A stretch of 64,000 bases of DNA from Bacillota bacterium (GCA_023415205.1 JAEZLR010000030.1:62001-126000), one strand, 5' to 3'; positions 33,962-42,386 are shown, numbered from the stretch's first letter. Numbers and translations are program-made. Notes: generated from the letters alone by a model not told the origin.

Positions 33962-34160
33962 ACTGAAAGACCTTAAGGAAAAGACACGCGAAGAGCTCGA
34001 CCAGGAGCTCGTTGAACTCAAGGCCGAGTTATTCAAGCTTAGATTCCAGCATGCTACAAGCCAGCTTGAGAATCCCATAAAGCTTAAGGATGTTAAGAAA
34101 AACATTGCACGAGTTAAGACCATCATTCGTGAAATGGAGCTCGGAATAAAAAGGAATTGA
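33948..34160 (+). CDS. rpmC: 50S ribosomal protein L29
   Basis: A 70-residue two-helix L29: KASELKDLKEKTREELDQEL and LFKLRFQHATSQLENP, the family signature. Located at the tunnel exit near L23. The start overlaps the end of rplP, suggesting translational coupling. Confidence 0.96.
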   Translation: MKASELKDLKEKTREELDQELVELKAELFKLRFQHATSQLENPIKLKDVKKNIARVKTIIREMELGIKRN

Positions 34161-34206
34161 TGAAGGGCTTTAAGGCCTTTATAAACCGGAAGGAGGTTTG
34201 TTCCGC

Positions 34207-34464
34207 GTGGCTGAAAGAGGTTTAAGAAAAACCCGTATTGGTAAAGTTGTAAGCAATAAAATGGATAAAACCATTGTTGTAGCAGTAGAAGACAGCGTTA
34301 AGCATCCTGTTCTCAAGAAGATTTTGAAGAGAACCTACAAGCTTAAGGCGCATGACGAGAATAATGAATGCACTATCGGTGATCGTGTTGAAGTTATGGA
34401 AACCAGACCTATCTCTAAGGACAAGAGATGGAGATTGGTTGAGATCATTGAGAAGGCGAAGTAA
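34207..34464 (+). CDS. rpsQ: 30S ribosomal protein S17
   Basis: An 85-residue S17: RKTRIGKVVSNKMDKTIVV start and HDENNECTIGDRVEVMETRP. The GTG at 34207 sits ten bases behind AGGAGG; a TTG at 34198 is only one base from it and is rejected. Confidence 0.95.
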   Translation: MAERGLRKTRIGKVVSNKMDKTIVVAVEDSVKHPVLKKILKRTYKLKAHDENNECTIGDRVEVMETRPISKDKRWRLVEIIEKAK

Positions 34465-34480
34465 GAGGAGGCGTTAGAAG

Positions 34481-34849
34481 ATGGTTCAAGCACAGACCTA
34501 TTTAAAGTCGGCTGATAACACTGGCGCCAAGGAATTGTTTTGCATTAAAGTCCTGGGTGGCAGTAAGAGAAAGTATGCCAACATCGGCGATATCATCGTT
34601 TGCTCGGTCAAAAATGCAACACCCGGTGGTGTTGTTAAGAAGGGCGATGTGGTTAAAGCCGTTATCGTTCGTTCTGTCAAAGGTATCAAGAGAGTTGACG
34701 GATCCTTCATCCGCTTTGACGAGAACGCCGCCGTTATTATCAAGGATGACGGCAATCCCAGAGGAACCCGTATATTTGGACCTGTTGCGAGAGAGCTGAG
34801 AGATAAGGATTACATGAAAATTATCTCCCTGGCTCCCGAAGTACTGTAA
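34481..34849 (+). CDS. rplN: 50S ribosomal protein L14
   Basis: A 122-residue L14 of exactly normal length: MVQAQTYLKSADNTGAKELF start, GDVVKAVIVRSVKGIKR and RIFGPVARELRDKDYMKIIS end. Binds the 50S face contacting 30S helix 44 and S12. Confidence 0.97.
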   Translation: MVQAQTYLKSADNTGAKELFCIKVLGGSKRKYANIGDIIVCSVKNATPGGVVKKGDVVKAVIVRSVKGIKRVDGSFIRFDENAAVIIKDDGNPRGTRIFGPVARELRDKDYMKIISLAPEVL

Positions 34850-34866
34850 GGAAGGAGGCTTGACAC

Positions 34867-35214
34867 ATGGCAAATTTACACGTTAAAAAAGGAGATACGG
34901 TTTTCGTACTCAATGGCAAGGATGGCGGTAAGAAGGGCAAGGTTCTCGAAGTGCAACCATCTGAGCGAAAAGTCCTCGTGGAGGGCATCAATATCGTCAC
35001 AAAGCATGTTAAGCCGAAGCCAAACAAGGGTTTCAATCAAGGTGGGCTGATTCATCAGGAAGCACCCATTTATGCTGACAAGGTAATGCTCATTTGCAAA
35101 AGCTGCGGTAAACCTACAAAGGTTGGCAAAAAAATTCTTGACAACGGTAAAAAAGCAAGGGTTTGCAAGAAGTGCAGCGGAGTGATCGACATTATCGGAG
35201 AAGGTAAAGAGTAA
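34867..35214 (+). CDS. rplX: 50S ribosomal protein L24
   Basis: A 115-residue L24 with the KOW motif KKGDTVFVLNGKDGGKKGKV at the start and two CxxC pairs in the C-terminal half (CKSCGKPTKVG and VCKKCSG), the zinc-ribbon form common in Gram-positives. An assembly initiator protein of the 50S subunit. Confidence 0.96.
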   Translation: MANLHVKKGDTVFVLNGKDGGKKGKVLEVQPSERKVLVEGINIVTKHVKPKPNKGFNQGGLIHQEAPIYADKVMLICKSCGKPTKVGKKILDNGKKARVCKKCSGVIDIIGEGKE

Positions 35215-35237
35215 ATCCTTAAGGAGGTTGACGAAAC

Positions 35238-35780
35238 ATGCCAAGATTGCTTGACAAGTATAAAAAAGATGTTGTTCCGGCTATGCAGACTAAGTTTGGT
35301 TACACAAGCACTATGCAGATGCCCAAACTTGTTAAAGTAGTGCTCAATATGGGCGTTGGGGATGTAAAGGAAAATCCCAAGGCCATTGAGATTGCAGCAA
35401 ATGAAATGGCAGCCATTTCAGGACAGAAAGCGGTTGTCACTAAGGCCAAGAAGTCTGTTGCAGCATTCAAGCTCCGTGAGGGCATGAACATTGGATGCAA
35501 AACAACCCTTCGTGGTCAAAGAATGTACGAATTTGTTGATAAGCTCTTTAACGTCGCTCTTCCAAGAGTAAGAGACTTCAGAGGAATTAAAGCTGATTCC
35601 TTTGACGGACGTGGAAACTTTTCAATGGGTGTAAAGGAACAATTGATTTTCCCCGAAATTGATATCGAGAAAATTGATAAAATTCGTGGTATGGATATCA
35701 CTTTTGTTACGACTGCCCAGACCGACGAGGAAGCAAAGGAATTGCTTGCACTTCTCGGTATGCCGTTTGCAAAGAGCTAA
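35238..35780 (+). CDS. rplE: 50S ribosomal protein L5
   Basis: A 180-residue L5: LVKVVLNMGVGDVKENPKAI signature and FPEIDIEKIDKIRGMDITFV. Binds 5S rRNA with L18. Ribosome binding site AAGGAGG, gap to L24 23 bases. Confidence 0.97.
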   Translation: MPRLLDKYKKDVVPAMQTKFGYTSTMQMPKLVKVVLNMGVGDVKENPKAIEIAANEMAAISGQKAVVTKAKKSVAAFKLREGMNIGCKTTLRGQRMYEFVDKLFNVALPRVRDFRGIKADSFDGRGNFSMGVKEQLIFPEIDIEKIDKIRGMDITFVTTAQTDEEAKELLALLGMPFAKS

Positions 35781-35795
35781 AGGAGGTAATCGGAT

Positions 35796-35981
35796 ATGGC
35801 TAAGAAGTCCATGATTCTCAAGCAGCAGAGAACTCCCAAGTTCTCCACGAGATACTATAACCGCTGCAAGCTCTGCGGCAGACCTCACGCATATATGAGG
35901 AAGTTCGGCATTTGCCGTCTTTGCTTCAGAGACTTAGCATACAAGGGCCAGATACCAGGTGTAAAGAAGGCAAGCTGGTAA
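35796..35981 (+). CDS. rpsZ: 30S ribosomal protein S14, zinc-binding type
   Basis: A 61-residue type Z S14: CKLCGRPHAYMRKFGICRLC gives the C2-C2 zinc site (CxxC, 12 residues, CxxC), followed by FRDLAYKGQIPGVKKASW. This form is typical of Firmicutes; a zinc-free paralogue for zinc starvation would be encoded elsewhere. Confidence 0.97.
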   Translation: MAKKSMILKQQRTPKFSTRYYNRCKLCGRPHAYMRKFGICRLCFRDLAYKGQIPGVKKASW

Positions 35982-36006
35982 AAGTAGCGAAAGGAGGTCT
36001 GTTACA

Positions 36007-36405
36007 ATGCATTCAACCGACGTTATTGCGGATATGCTTACAAGAGTAAGAAATGCCGCTAGTTCGAAACATCAGACTGTAGATATTCCCGCATCCAACC
36101 TAAAGAAGCAGATCGCGAAGATCCTTCTGGATGAGGGATATGTCAAGGACTTTGTTGAAATAGACGACAAAAAGCAGGGCATTATCAGAATTACCCTGAA
36201 ATATGTGGAAAACAAAAAGAATATCATCACAGGCATTAAGAGAATCAGCAAGCCTGGTTTAAGGGTTTATGCTCATAAGGATGAGCTCCCTAAGGTTCTT
36301 GGTGGATTGGGTGTGGCTATTGTTTCTACGTCACAGGGCGTTATGACCGATAAAGAAGCGAGAAAGCTCGGCATTGGCGGAGAAGTTCTTGCCTTTGTAT
36401 GGTAG
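36007..36405 (+). CDS. rpsH: 30S ribosomal protein S8
   Basis: A 132-residue S8: DVIADMLTRVRNAASSKHQT start and GVMTDKEARKLGIGGEVLAF end, the family signature. In E. coli S8 represses the spc operon by binding near rplE. The 70-base gap behind it carries a GAGTAG/CTACTC hairpin. Confidence 0.97.
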   Translation: MHSTDVIADMLTRVRNAASSKHQTVDIPASNLKKQIAKILLDEGYVKDFVEIDDKKQGIIRITLKYVENKKNIITGIKRISKPGLRVYAHKDELPKVLGGLGVAIVSTSQGVMTDKEARKLGIGGEVLAFVW

Positions 36406-36432
36406 AATTAACAAAATAAGAAGTTCTGAAAC

Positions 36433-36448
36433 GAGTAGAAGACTACTC
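36433..36448 (+). promoter_or_regulatory. Hairpin between rpsH and rplF
   Basis: GAGTAG, AAGA loop, CTACTC: a perfect 6-bp stem with no T tail, 27 bases before rplF. Function unknown. Confidence 0.35.
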
Positions 36449-36475
36449 TCAATCTAAGGACTGGAGGTTAATATT

Positions 36476-37024
36476 ATGTCTCGTATAGGAAGAATGCCGG
36501 TGGAAGTACCGGCTGGCGTGGAGGTTAAGCTCAGTGGTCATGATATGACAGTCAAAGGGCCCAAGGGGACTTTGAGTGCTTCCTTCCACAAAAACATGAA
36601 CATTGCCAAGGAAGGTAATACTATCGTCGTTACTCGTCCCAATGATGAGAAACTCAATAGATCCCTTCATGGTCTGACCCGGGCGCTCATTGCCAATATG
36701 GTGACGGGTGTCAGCACAGGTTTCGAGAAGAATCTTGAAATCATCGGTGTTGGTTTTAGAGCTCAGAAGCAAGGCAAAAAGCTCATCCTCACTCTTGGAT
36801 ACTCACATCCTGTTGAGATTGAAGAGCCCCAGGGTATTACCATTGAGGTTCCCGCTCAGGATAAGATTATCGTTAAGGGCGCCGACAAGCAGCTTGTTGG
36901 TGAAATAGCCGCACAGATTCGTGAAAAGCGTCCTCCTGAACCCTACAAGGGCAAGGGAATCAAATATGCAGGCGAAATTATCATCCGTAAGGAAGGTAAG
37001 ACCGGCGGCAAGGGTAAAAAATAG
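36476..37024 (+). CDS. rplF: 50S ribosomal protein L6
   Basis: A 182-residue L6: SRIGRMPVEVPAGVEVKLSG start and the signature PPEPYKGKGIKYAGEII near the end. Located at the factor-binding base of the L7/L12 stalk. CTGGAGG precedes the start. Confidence 0.97.
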   Translation: MSRIGRMPVEVPAGVEVKLSGHDMTVKGPKGTLSASFHKNMNIAKEGNTIVVTRPNDEKLNRSLHGLTRALIANMVTGVSTGFEKNLEIIGVGFRAQKQGKKLILTLGYSHPVEIEEPQGITIEVPAQDKIIVKGADKQLVGEIAAQIREKRPPEPYKGKGIKYAGEIIIRKEGKTGGKGKK

Positions 37025-37042
37025 AGAGAGGAGTGAGTGTAG

Positions 37043-37411
37043 ATGATTAAGCGTATTGACAAGAATATGATCAGACTCCGTAAGCACGCACGTGTACGAG
37101 TAAAGATTTCCGGTACTGCCGAGAAGCCCCGTCTCTGTGTGTTCAGGAGCGCAAAACACATATATGCCCAGATTATCGATGATGTTAACAGCACCACTCT
37201 GGTTGCAGCGTCCTCTTTGGATGAGGCTCTCAAGGGAAAGCTTAACTACACAGGCAATAAGGATGCCGCAAAAGAGGTAGGGAAGCTTATCGGTACCAAG
37301 GCTCTTGAAAAAGGTATTAAGCAGGTAGTGTTTGATAGAGGCGGCTACCTTTATCACGGAAGGATTAAGGAACTCGCGGACGGCGCAAGAGAAGCCGGAC
37401 TTGAATTCTAA
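37043..37411 (+). CDS. rplR: 50S ribosomal protein L18
   Basis: A 122-residue L18: a basic start RLRKHARVRVKISGTAEKPR, LCVFRSAKHIYAQIID, and GGYLYHGRIKELADGAREAG end. Binds 5S rRNA. The ribosome binding site overlaps the rplF stop. Confidence 0.97.
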   Translation: MIKRIDKNMIRLRKHARVRVKISGTAEKPRLCVFRSAKHIYAQIIDDVNSTTLVAASSLDEALKGKLNYTGNKDAAKEVGKLIGTKALEKGIKQVVFDRGGYLYHGRIKELADGAREAGLEF

Positions 37412-37442
37412 TCCAAACCCAAAGTTGAAGGAGGGGAACAAA

Positions 37443-37943
37443 TTGCAGAAAATTGATCCAAGTACTCTGGACCTTAAAGAAAAGGTAGTAAATATCGGCC
37501 GCGTCACCAAGGTTGTAAAGGGCGGTAGAAACTTTAGATTCAGCGCTCTGGTTGTCATCGGTGATGAAAACGGACATGTTGGTGTTGGCAGCGGTAAGGC
37601 CACTGAAATTCCGGATGCTATCCGTAAGGGTATAGAGGATGCGAAGAAAAATCTCATCTATATTCCCAAGGTGGGTAGTTCCATACCCCACGATTCTCTG
37701 GGTATCTACGGAGCAGGCAAGGTTCTACTCAAGCCTGCCAAAGAAGGTACCGGTGTTATCGCTGGTGGTCCGGTAAGAGCTGTTCTTGAGCTTGCGGGTA
37801 TTCATGATATTTATACCAAATCTTTAGGCTCCAACAACCCTACAAACATGGTTCGCGCAACCATGGAAGGGCTGGCACAGCTAAAGACTGTAGAGCAGAT
37901 TGCAAAGCTCAGAGGTAAGAGCGTAGAGGAAATCCTAGGATAG
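37443..37943 (+). CDS. rpsE: 30S ribosomal protein S5
   Basis: A 166-residue S5 with VVNIGRVTKVVKGGRNFRFS, GVGSGKATEIPDAIRKGIED and IPHDSLGIYGAGKVLLKPA. The TTG at 37443 has GAAGGAGGGG upstream and gives the family N-terminus; an ATG inside rplR in the same frame is rejected. Confidence 0.96.
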   Translation: MQKIDPSTLDLKEKVVNIGRVTKVVKGGRNFRFSALVVIGDENGHVGVGSGKATEIPDAIRKGIEDAKKNLIYIPKVGSSIPHDSLGIYGAGKVLLKPAKEGTGVIAGGPVRAVLELAGIHDIYTKSLGSNNPTNMVRATMEGLAQLKTVEQIAKLRGKSVEEILG

Positions 37944-37956
37944 GAGGTAGCTTTCA

Positions 37957-38136
37957 ATGGGCAATTTGAGAATTACTCTGAAGAAGAGTACAATTAAATG
38001 CAAGGAAGATCAGAAGGCTACGGTAGCCGCTCTTGGTCTTCGCAAGATCGGACAGACTGTTGAACAAAAAGACAATGTCCAGATCCGCGGTATGATAAAC
38101 AAAGTATCCCACCTTGTACAGGTTGAAGAAATATAA
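37957..38136 (+). CDS. rpmD: 50S ribosomal protein L30
   Basis: A 59-residue L30 between rpsE and rplO. It starts MGNLRITLKKSTIKCKEDQK and contains VAALGLRKIGQTVEQKDN, the family signature, with a C-terminal MINKVSHLVQV. AGGAGG precedes the ATG at 37957 and the TAA is at 38134-38136. Found by position and by reading the frame. Confidence 0.96.
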   Translation: MGNLRITLKKSTIKCKEDQKATVAALGLRKIGQTVEQKDNVQIRGMINKVSHLVQVEEI

Positions 38137-38150
38137 AGGAGGTGCAGCCA

Positions 38151-38591
38151 GTGAACTTGTTCGAATTAAAACCTGGAGCACCCAAACAGGCTCCAAAACG
38201 CAAGGGTAGAGGCCATGGTTCCGGAAACGGTAAAACCGCAGGCAAGGGTCATAAAGGCCAGAATGCGCGAGCAGGCGGCGGAGTAAGACCCGGTTTTGAA
38301 GGCGGTCAGATGCCCCTCTTCAGAAGAATACCCAAAAGAGGCTTCAATAACTTCGAATTTAGAAATGTCTATACCGAAGTGAAGCTTTCAGACCTTGAAA
38401 GATTTGAAACCGGCACTGAAGTAACAGCAGAGCTTTTAAAGCAAGCCGGTGTCATCAGCAAGATTAACGATGGAATAGTTGTTCTCGGAAACGGAAATCT
38501 CACCAAGAAGCTTACTGTGAAAGCAGCTAGATTCACCAAGACAGCTTCCGAGAAGATCGAAGCTTTAGGAGGAAAGGCTGAGGTGATATAG
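38151..38591 (+). CDS. rplO: 50S ribosomal protein L15
   Basis: A 146-residue L15: MNLFELKPGAPKQAPKRKGR and a glycine-rich SGNGKTAGKGHKGQNARAGG region with EGGQMPLFRRIPKRGFNN. The GTG at 38151 is eight bases behind AAGGAGG; a GTG three codons earlier overlaps it. Confidence 0.96.
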   Translation: MNLFELKPGAPKQAPKRKGRGHGSGNGKTAGKGHKGQNARAGGGVRPGFEGGQMPLFRRIPKRGFNNFEFRNVYTEVKLSDLERFETGTEVTAELLKQAGVISKINDGIVVLGNGNLTKKLTVKAARFTKTASEKIEALGGKAEVI

Positions 38592-38592
38592 G

Positions 38593-39885
38593 ATGGAGAG
38601 TATACTCACTCCATTTAAAAGTGCCTGGAAGATTCCCGACTTAAGAAAGAAGCTTTTTGCAACCTTTCTTCTTTTGTTGGTGTATCGTATAGGCGTCTAC
38701 ATTCCAGTCCCCGGCATAAACAGAGCAGTCTTGGCTGAAATGGTTGGAAACCAAGCCGGTCTTTTCGGCTTCATAAACCTTATCGGCGGTGGAGCTTTCT
38801 CCAATGCAAGTATTTTCTCAATGTCAATAACCCCTTACGTTAACGCTTCCATTATCATGCAGCTTCTCACCATCGCTATCCCTGCACTTGAAAGAATGCA
38901 GAAGGAAGGCGAGGAAGGTAGAAAGAAGCTGGCACAGTGGATACGTTATGGAACAGTTATTCTGGGCTTTGTGCAGGCAGCCTTTACCTATGTTGGTTTC
39001 AAAGGTGCCATTACATCCCCCAGTTTGCTTTCCTTCCTGACCATTACCTTCTCCCTGACGGCCGGTACTGCTTTTATTATGTGGCTCGGCGAGCAGATGA
39101 ATGAATATGGTATAGGAAACGGAATTTCCCTGATTATCTTTGTAAACATTATATCCAGTGGTCCTGCTGCCTTCAGTGCCCTTTTCAATATCGCCAAGGG
39201 CTATGCCTCCCAAGGTCAACTGGCAGTAGGCGTACTCATTGTTTTAGCAATTGTATTGGTCTTCGTTGTCATGGTAGCCTTTGTTATCTTTGTTACCCAG
39301 GCAGAAAGAAGAGTTCCCGTACAATACGCTAAGCGTGTAGTTGGTAGAAAGATGTATGGCGGACAAAGTACCCATGTACCCATCAAGGTTAATGTGGCCG
39401 GTGTTGTACCTGTTATCTTTGCTCTTTCCATCACCTCCTTCCTGCCTACTATGATTGGCCTTATTGCACCTAACACAACCAGCAAGTTCTTGCTTGGGTT
39501 GATCAATTTTAGCAGCAATCCGCTTTATATGCTTGTGCTTGCAGTGCTGGTACTGTTCTTCACCTTCTTCTATACCATTATGGTATTTAATCCGGTGGAG
39601 CTGGCCAACAATATCCGTAAAAATGGTGGTTTTATCCCTGGGATTCGTCCTGGTAAGCCCACCAGCGACTATATTACCAAGGTGCTTAATCGTGTGACTT
39701 GGTTCGGTGCTTTCTTCCTGGCGTTGGTAACCATCCTTCCTATGCTGTTGGAGATGATTACCGGTGTCAGAAACATGTGGTTCGGTGGAACATCCCTCAT
39801 TATTATGGTCGGTGTTGCATTGGATACCATGAAGCAAATTGAATCCCAGCTTATGATGAGACACTATAAGGGATTCCTTGATTAA
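38593..39885 (+). CDS. secY: Protein translocase subunit SecY
   Basis: A 430-residue SecY with ten hydrophobic helices. IPVPGINRAVLAE near residue 35, the plug region GGAFSNASIFSMSITPYVNA and PGIRPGKPTSDYI in the cytosolic C5 loop are family landmarks. Forms the SecYEG channel for protein export; secE and secG are not in the window. Begins one base after rplO, the usual spc operon position. Confidence 0.97.
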   Translation: MESILTPFKSAWKIPDLRKKLFATFLLLLVYRIGVYIPVPGINRAVLAEMVGNQAGLFGFINLIGGGAFSNASIFSMSITPYVNASIIMQLLTIAIPALERMQKEGEEGRKKLAQWIRYGTVILGFVQAAFTYVGFKGAITSPSLLSFLTITFSLTAGTAFIMWLGEQMNEYGIGNGISLIIFVNIISSGPAAFSALFNIAKGYASQGQLAVGVLIVLAIVLVFVVMVAFVIFVTQAERRVPVQYAKRVVGRKMYGGQSTHVPIKVNVAGVVPVIFALSITSFLPTMIGLIAPNTTSKFLLGLINFSSNPLYMLVLAVLVLFFTFFYTIMVFNPVELANNIRKNGGFIPGIRPGKPTSDYITKVLNRVTWFGAFFLALVTILPMLLEMITGVRNMWFGGTSLIIMVGVALDTMKQIESQLMMRHYKGFLD

Positions 39886-39896
39886 TGATTACTTAA

Positions 39897-39940
39897 GGTA
39901 CCAAAAAGCGGATGAGCTTGGTCCATCCGCTTTTTGTACC
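39897..39940 (+). terminator. Strong hairpin terminator after secY
   Basis: AAAAAGCGGATG pairs with CATCCGCTTTTT, and GGTAC/GTACC extends the stem outside, 17 bp in all around a nine-base loop; the U-run lies in the 3' arm. It should block much of the transcription from secY into adk. Confidence 0.8.
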
Positions 39941-39975
39941 CCGTTTAGTGTTAACGTTAGGTGAAATTTGTCAAA

Positions 39976-40013
39976 AGGCGAATCGGACTAAATGCTCGAA
40001 CCTGGGTTCGCCT
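39976..40013 (+). promoter_or_regulatory. Two mutually exclusive hairpins in the adk leader
   Basis: AGGCGAA (39976-39982) can pair with TTCGCCT (40007-40013), or CGAACC (39997-40002) with GGTTCG (40005-40010). Both use 40007-40010, so only one can form. No T run follows; if it regulates, it would be through translation or mRNA stability. No ligand is suggested by the sequence. Confidence 0.4.
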
Positions 40014-40037
40014 AAAAGATACAAAGGTCGTGACAGG

Positions 40038-40688
40038 ATGAGAATGATATTATTAGGACCTCCGGGTGCAGGAAAGGGAACTCAGGCAGCCAATCTTTCC
40101 AAAGCCCTTAGAATACCTCATATTTCAACCGGCGATATCTTCAGAGCGAATATAAAAAGCGGAACTGAGTTGGGCCTATTGGCAAAAAGCTATATAGACG
40201 ATGGAAAACTCGTTCCCGATGATGTTACAATTAGTATTGTAGAAAAAAGACTTGAAGGCGATGACTGTGGGAACGGATTTATTATGGACGGTTTCCCTAG
40301 AACTATTCCCCAGGCTGAAATGTTTGATGTCATGCTTAAAAGGCTTCATTGTGCAGTTGAGCTGGTTGTTAATATCCAGGTTCCTGATTCGGTCATCATC
40401 AAGCGCATGTCTGGAAGAAGAATGTGTCCCTGTGGGCGCACGTACCATGTTGTGAACAATCCTCCTCTTAAAGAGGGTGTTTGTGATGTTTGCGGCAATA
40501 GCCTTTATATAAGGGAAGACGACCGTGAAGAAACAGTTAAAGAACGGCTAAAAACATACCATCAGCAAACAAGCCCTCTCATTGATTACTATGAGAAGAA
40601 GAAACTTGTCCTAACTTTTGATGGTATGAAACCTATAGATGAAACGACAAAAGAAATATTGGCAGTGGTTGATAAGAAAAAAGAGTAA
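40038..40688 (+). CDS. adk: Adenylate kinase
   Basis: A 216-residue long-form adenylate kinase: GPPGAGKGTQ P-loop near residue 7, HISTGDIFR, DGFPRT and the lid domain. The lid has four cysteines (residues 130, 132, 149, 152), but the first pair is CPC (CxC) rather than the usual CxxC of Gram-positive zinc lids; the second is CDVC. Zinc binding is therefore possible but altered. Interconverts ATP + AMP and two ADP. The ATG at 40038 gives MRMILLGPP; a longer in-frame start runs through the leader. Confidence 0.95.
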   Translation: MRMILLGPPGAGKGTQAANLSKALRIPHISTGDIFRANIKSGTELGLLAKSYIDDGKLVPDDVTISIVEKRLEGDDCGNGFIMDGFPRTIPQAEMFDVMLKRLHCAVELVVNIQVPDSVIIKRMSGRRMCPCGRTYHVVNNPPLKEGVCDVCGNSLYIREDDREETVKERLKTYHQQTSPLIDYYEKKKLVLTFDGMKPIDETTKEILAVVDKKKE

Positions 40689-40700
40689 TGGGGCTTTAGG

Positions 40701-41468
40701 ATGATTGTCATAAAATCACAACGCGAATTGGATAAGATGAGAAAGGCCGGCGAGGTTGTTGCCCTGGTTCATCAGAAGCTGTCCGAAAGTATCGTTCCAG
40801 GCATAACAACTCTGGAGCTTGACAGGATAGCCGAAGGGATTATCAGGAAAGCCGGTGCCATACCCTCCTTTAAGGGTGTACCCTGTGCCTATGGCGGCAA
40901 GGACTTTCCGGGGTCCATATGTGCATCTATCAATAGCGTTGTTATTCATGGCATTCCCGATCATACTGTCCTTAAGGAAGGCGACATTATCAGCATTGAT
41001 ATAGGAGCGATTCTTGACGGATTTCATGGAGACGCGGCAAGAACCTTCCCGGTAGGCAAGGTGTCGGAAGAAGCTCAAAACCTTATTTATCATACCGAAG
41101 AGGCCTTTAACAGAGGGATGTTACAGGCGGTGGAGGGAAATAGAATCAGAGATATTTCCAATGCCGTTCAAGAATATGTCGAAGGCAAAGGTTATTCGGT
41201 GGTTCGGGACTTTGTGGGACATGGCATTGGTACAGAAATGCATGAGGAGCCCCAAATACCCAATTATGTAACCCGTGAGAAGGGCATCAGGCTCGGTAAT
41301 GGAATGACCCTAGCCATAGAACCCATGGTGAATATTGGCACATGGAGAGTGAAGGTACTGGACGACCGGTGGACGGTAGTTACGCTGGATGGTAAGCTTT
41401 CAGCGCATTATGAGAATACGCTGGCGGTTATGCCAAACGGTCCGGAAATATTGACCAGATTATATTAA
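40701..41468 (+). CDS. map: Methionine aminopeptidase
   Basis: A 255-residue type I methionine aminopeptidase. Metal ligands are in DIGAILDGFHGDAARTF (two aspartates), GHGIGTEMHEEP (histidine, glutamate side) and LAIEPMV (glutamate); a late EN TLAVM region completes the site. Removes N-terminal methionine from new proteins. Twelve bases behind adk, as in most Firmicutes spc operons. Confidence 0.96.
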   Translation: MIVIKSQRELDKMRKAGEVVALVHQKLSESIVPGITTLELDRIAEGIIRKAGAIPSFKGVPCAYGGKDFPGSICASINSVVIHGIPDHTVLKEGDIISIDIGAILDGFHGDAARTFPVGKVSEEAQNLIYHTEEAFNRGMLQAVEGNRIRDISNAVQEYVEGKGYSVVRDFVGHGIGTEMHEEPQIPNYVTREKGIRLGNGMTLAIEPMVNIGTWRVKVLDDRWTVVTLDGKLSAHYENTLAVMPNGPEILTRLY

Positions 41469-41492
41469 ATTTCACGAAAAGAGATAAGAATC

Positions 41493-41521
41493 TTGAAAAA
41501 GAACGGAATTTAATATAGAAT
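41493..41521 (+). promoter_or_regulatory. Internal promoter before the KOW protein/infA
   Basis: TTGAAA (41493-41498), 17 bases, TAGAAT (41516-41521). It would drive the KOW gene, infA, rpmJ and possibly the rpsM-rplQ genes independently of the secY-side promoters. Confidence 0.6.
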
Positions 41522-41637
41522 ATATACTTGGCGCGGTTAAGCCTTCTGTTTTTCTATGGGATAACTAGGTTGTAAAGCCGGTTTGGATGAGATTATCCTA
41601 CAAAAGGAATATGAGAACAATTAAAGGGGAAAATTGC

Positions 41638-41931
41638 TTGGATACCATACTGGGACGCTATGTCTGGTCCAATGCAGGCCGTGACAAAGATCGCTTATTT
41701 GTTATCATCGATATTCTCGATGACTGCCATGTACTTGTGGCGGATGGTGACCTAAGGCGAATAGGCAATCCTAAAAAGAAGAAACTCAAGCACCTTAAGA
41801 TAACCCACAAGGTGGCGGAGGAGATATCCCAAACGGCATCTATAAAAAAGATCACTGATAAGGATCTTCAGACTGCTGTTTTAAGATATAAAAATGAACT
41901 TACAACCGCTAACGGTAGCGAGGAGGTATAA
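41638..41931 (+). CDS. KOW-domain RNA-binding protein (L14e-like)
   Basis: A 97-residue protein with LGRYVWSNAGRDKDRLFVII at the start, the KOW/L14e-like beta-barrel, and LRRIGNPKKKKLKHLKIT, a basic RNA-binding stretch. It is the small KOW protein regularly found between map and infA in Clostridia; its exact job is not known. The TTG at 41638 with AAGGGG eight bases upstream gives the family start; in-frame ATGs at 41587 and 41611 have poorer sites. Confidence 0.8.
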   Translation: MDTILGRYVWSNAGRDKDRLFVIIDILDDCHVLVADGDLRRIGNPKKKKLKHLKITHKVAEEISQTASIKKITDKDLQTAVLRYKNELTTANGSEEV

Positions 41932-41934
41932 AAT

Positions 41935-42153
41935 TTGTCAAAGGAAGATGTCATTGAGTTAGAAGGTTCGGTATTGGAAGCTCTTCCTAATGCGACTTTC
42001 AAAGTTCAGCTAGAAAACGGACATATCATACTCGCCCATATATCGGGTAAGCTCAGAATGAATTATATCCGTATTCTTCCCGGTGATAAGGTAACCGTTG
42101 AAATGTCAACCTATGACCTTTCTCGCGGTCGGATCACATGGAGAGGTAAATAA
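41935..42153 (+). CDS. infA: Translation initiation factor IF-1
   Basis: A 72-residue IF-1, one S1-like OB fold: IELEGSVLEALPNATFKVQL, GHIILAHISGKLRMNYIRIL and VEMSTYDLSRGRITWRGK. TTG start after AGGAGGT, which overlaps the end of the KOW gene. Confidence 0.97.
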   Translation: MSKEDVIELEGSVLEALPNATFKVQLENGHIILAHISGKLRMNYIRILPGDKVTVEMSTYDLSRGRITWRGK

Positions 42154-42248
42154 GAACCCCACCCAAACCCAATCAATGATTGCGAATGGGTCCCGGGAAC
42201 CTTGTTGTTACACAATAAGCAGCCATAAAGGACAGGAGGGTCAAGAAC

Positions 42249-42362
42249 ATGAAGGTTAAGCCATCAGTTAAGAAAATCTGTGAAAAGTGCAAGATCATCC
42301 GCAGAAAAGGCCGTGTTATGGTTATCTGCATGAATCCTAAGCACAAGCAAAGACAGGGTTAA
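42249..42362 (+). CDS. rpmJ: 50S ribosomal protein L36, zinc-binding type
   Basis: A 37-residue L36: MKVKPSVKKICEKCKIIRRK then VMVICMNPKHKQRQG. The zinc ligands are CEKC, a later cysteine and a histidine (C2-C-H), the C+ form. It lies between infA and rpmM-side leader with ACAGGAGG upstream of the ATG at 42249. Confidence 0.96.
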   Translation: MKVKPSVKKICEKCKIIRRKGRVMVICMNPKHKQRQG

Positions 42363-42366
42363 TAGA

Positions 42367-42386
42367 GGTGCGTGCTTGTACGCACC
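42367..42386 (+). promoter_or_regulatory. Hairpin after rpmJ
   Basis: GGTGCGT, GCTTGT loop, ACGCACC: perfect 7-bp stem just after the rpmJ stop, followed by AAAG rather than T. May protect the 3' end or mark mRNA processing. Confidence 0.4.
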
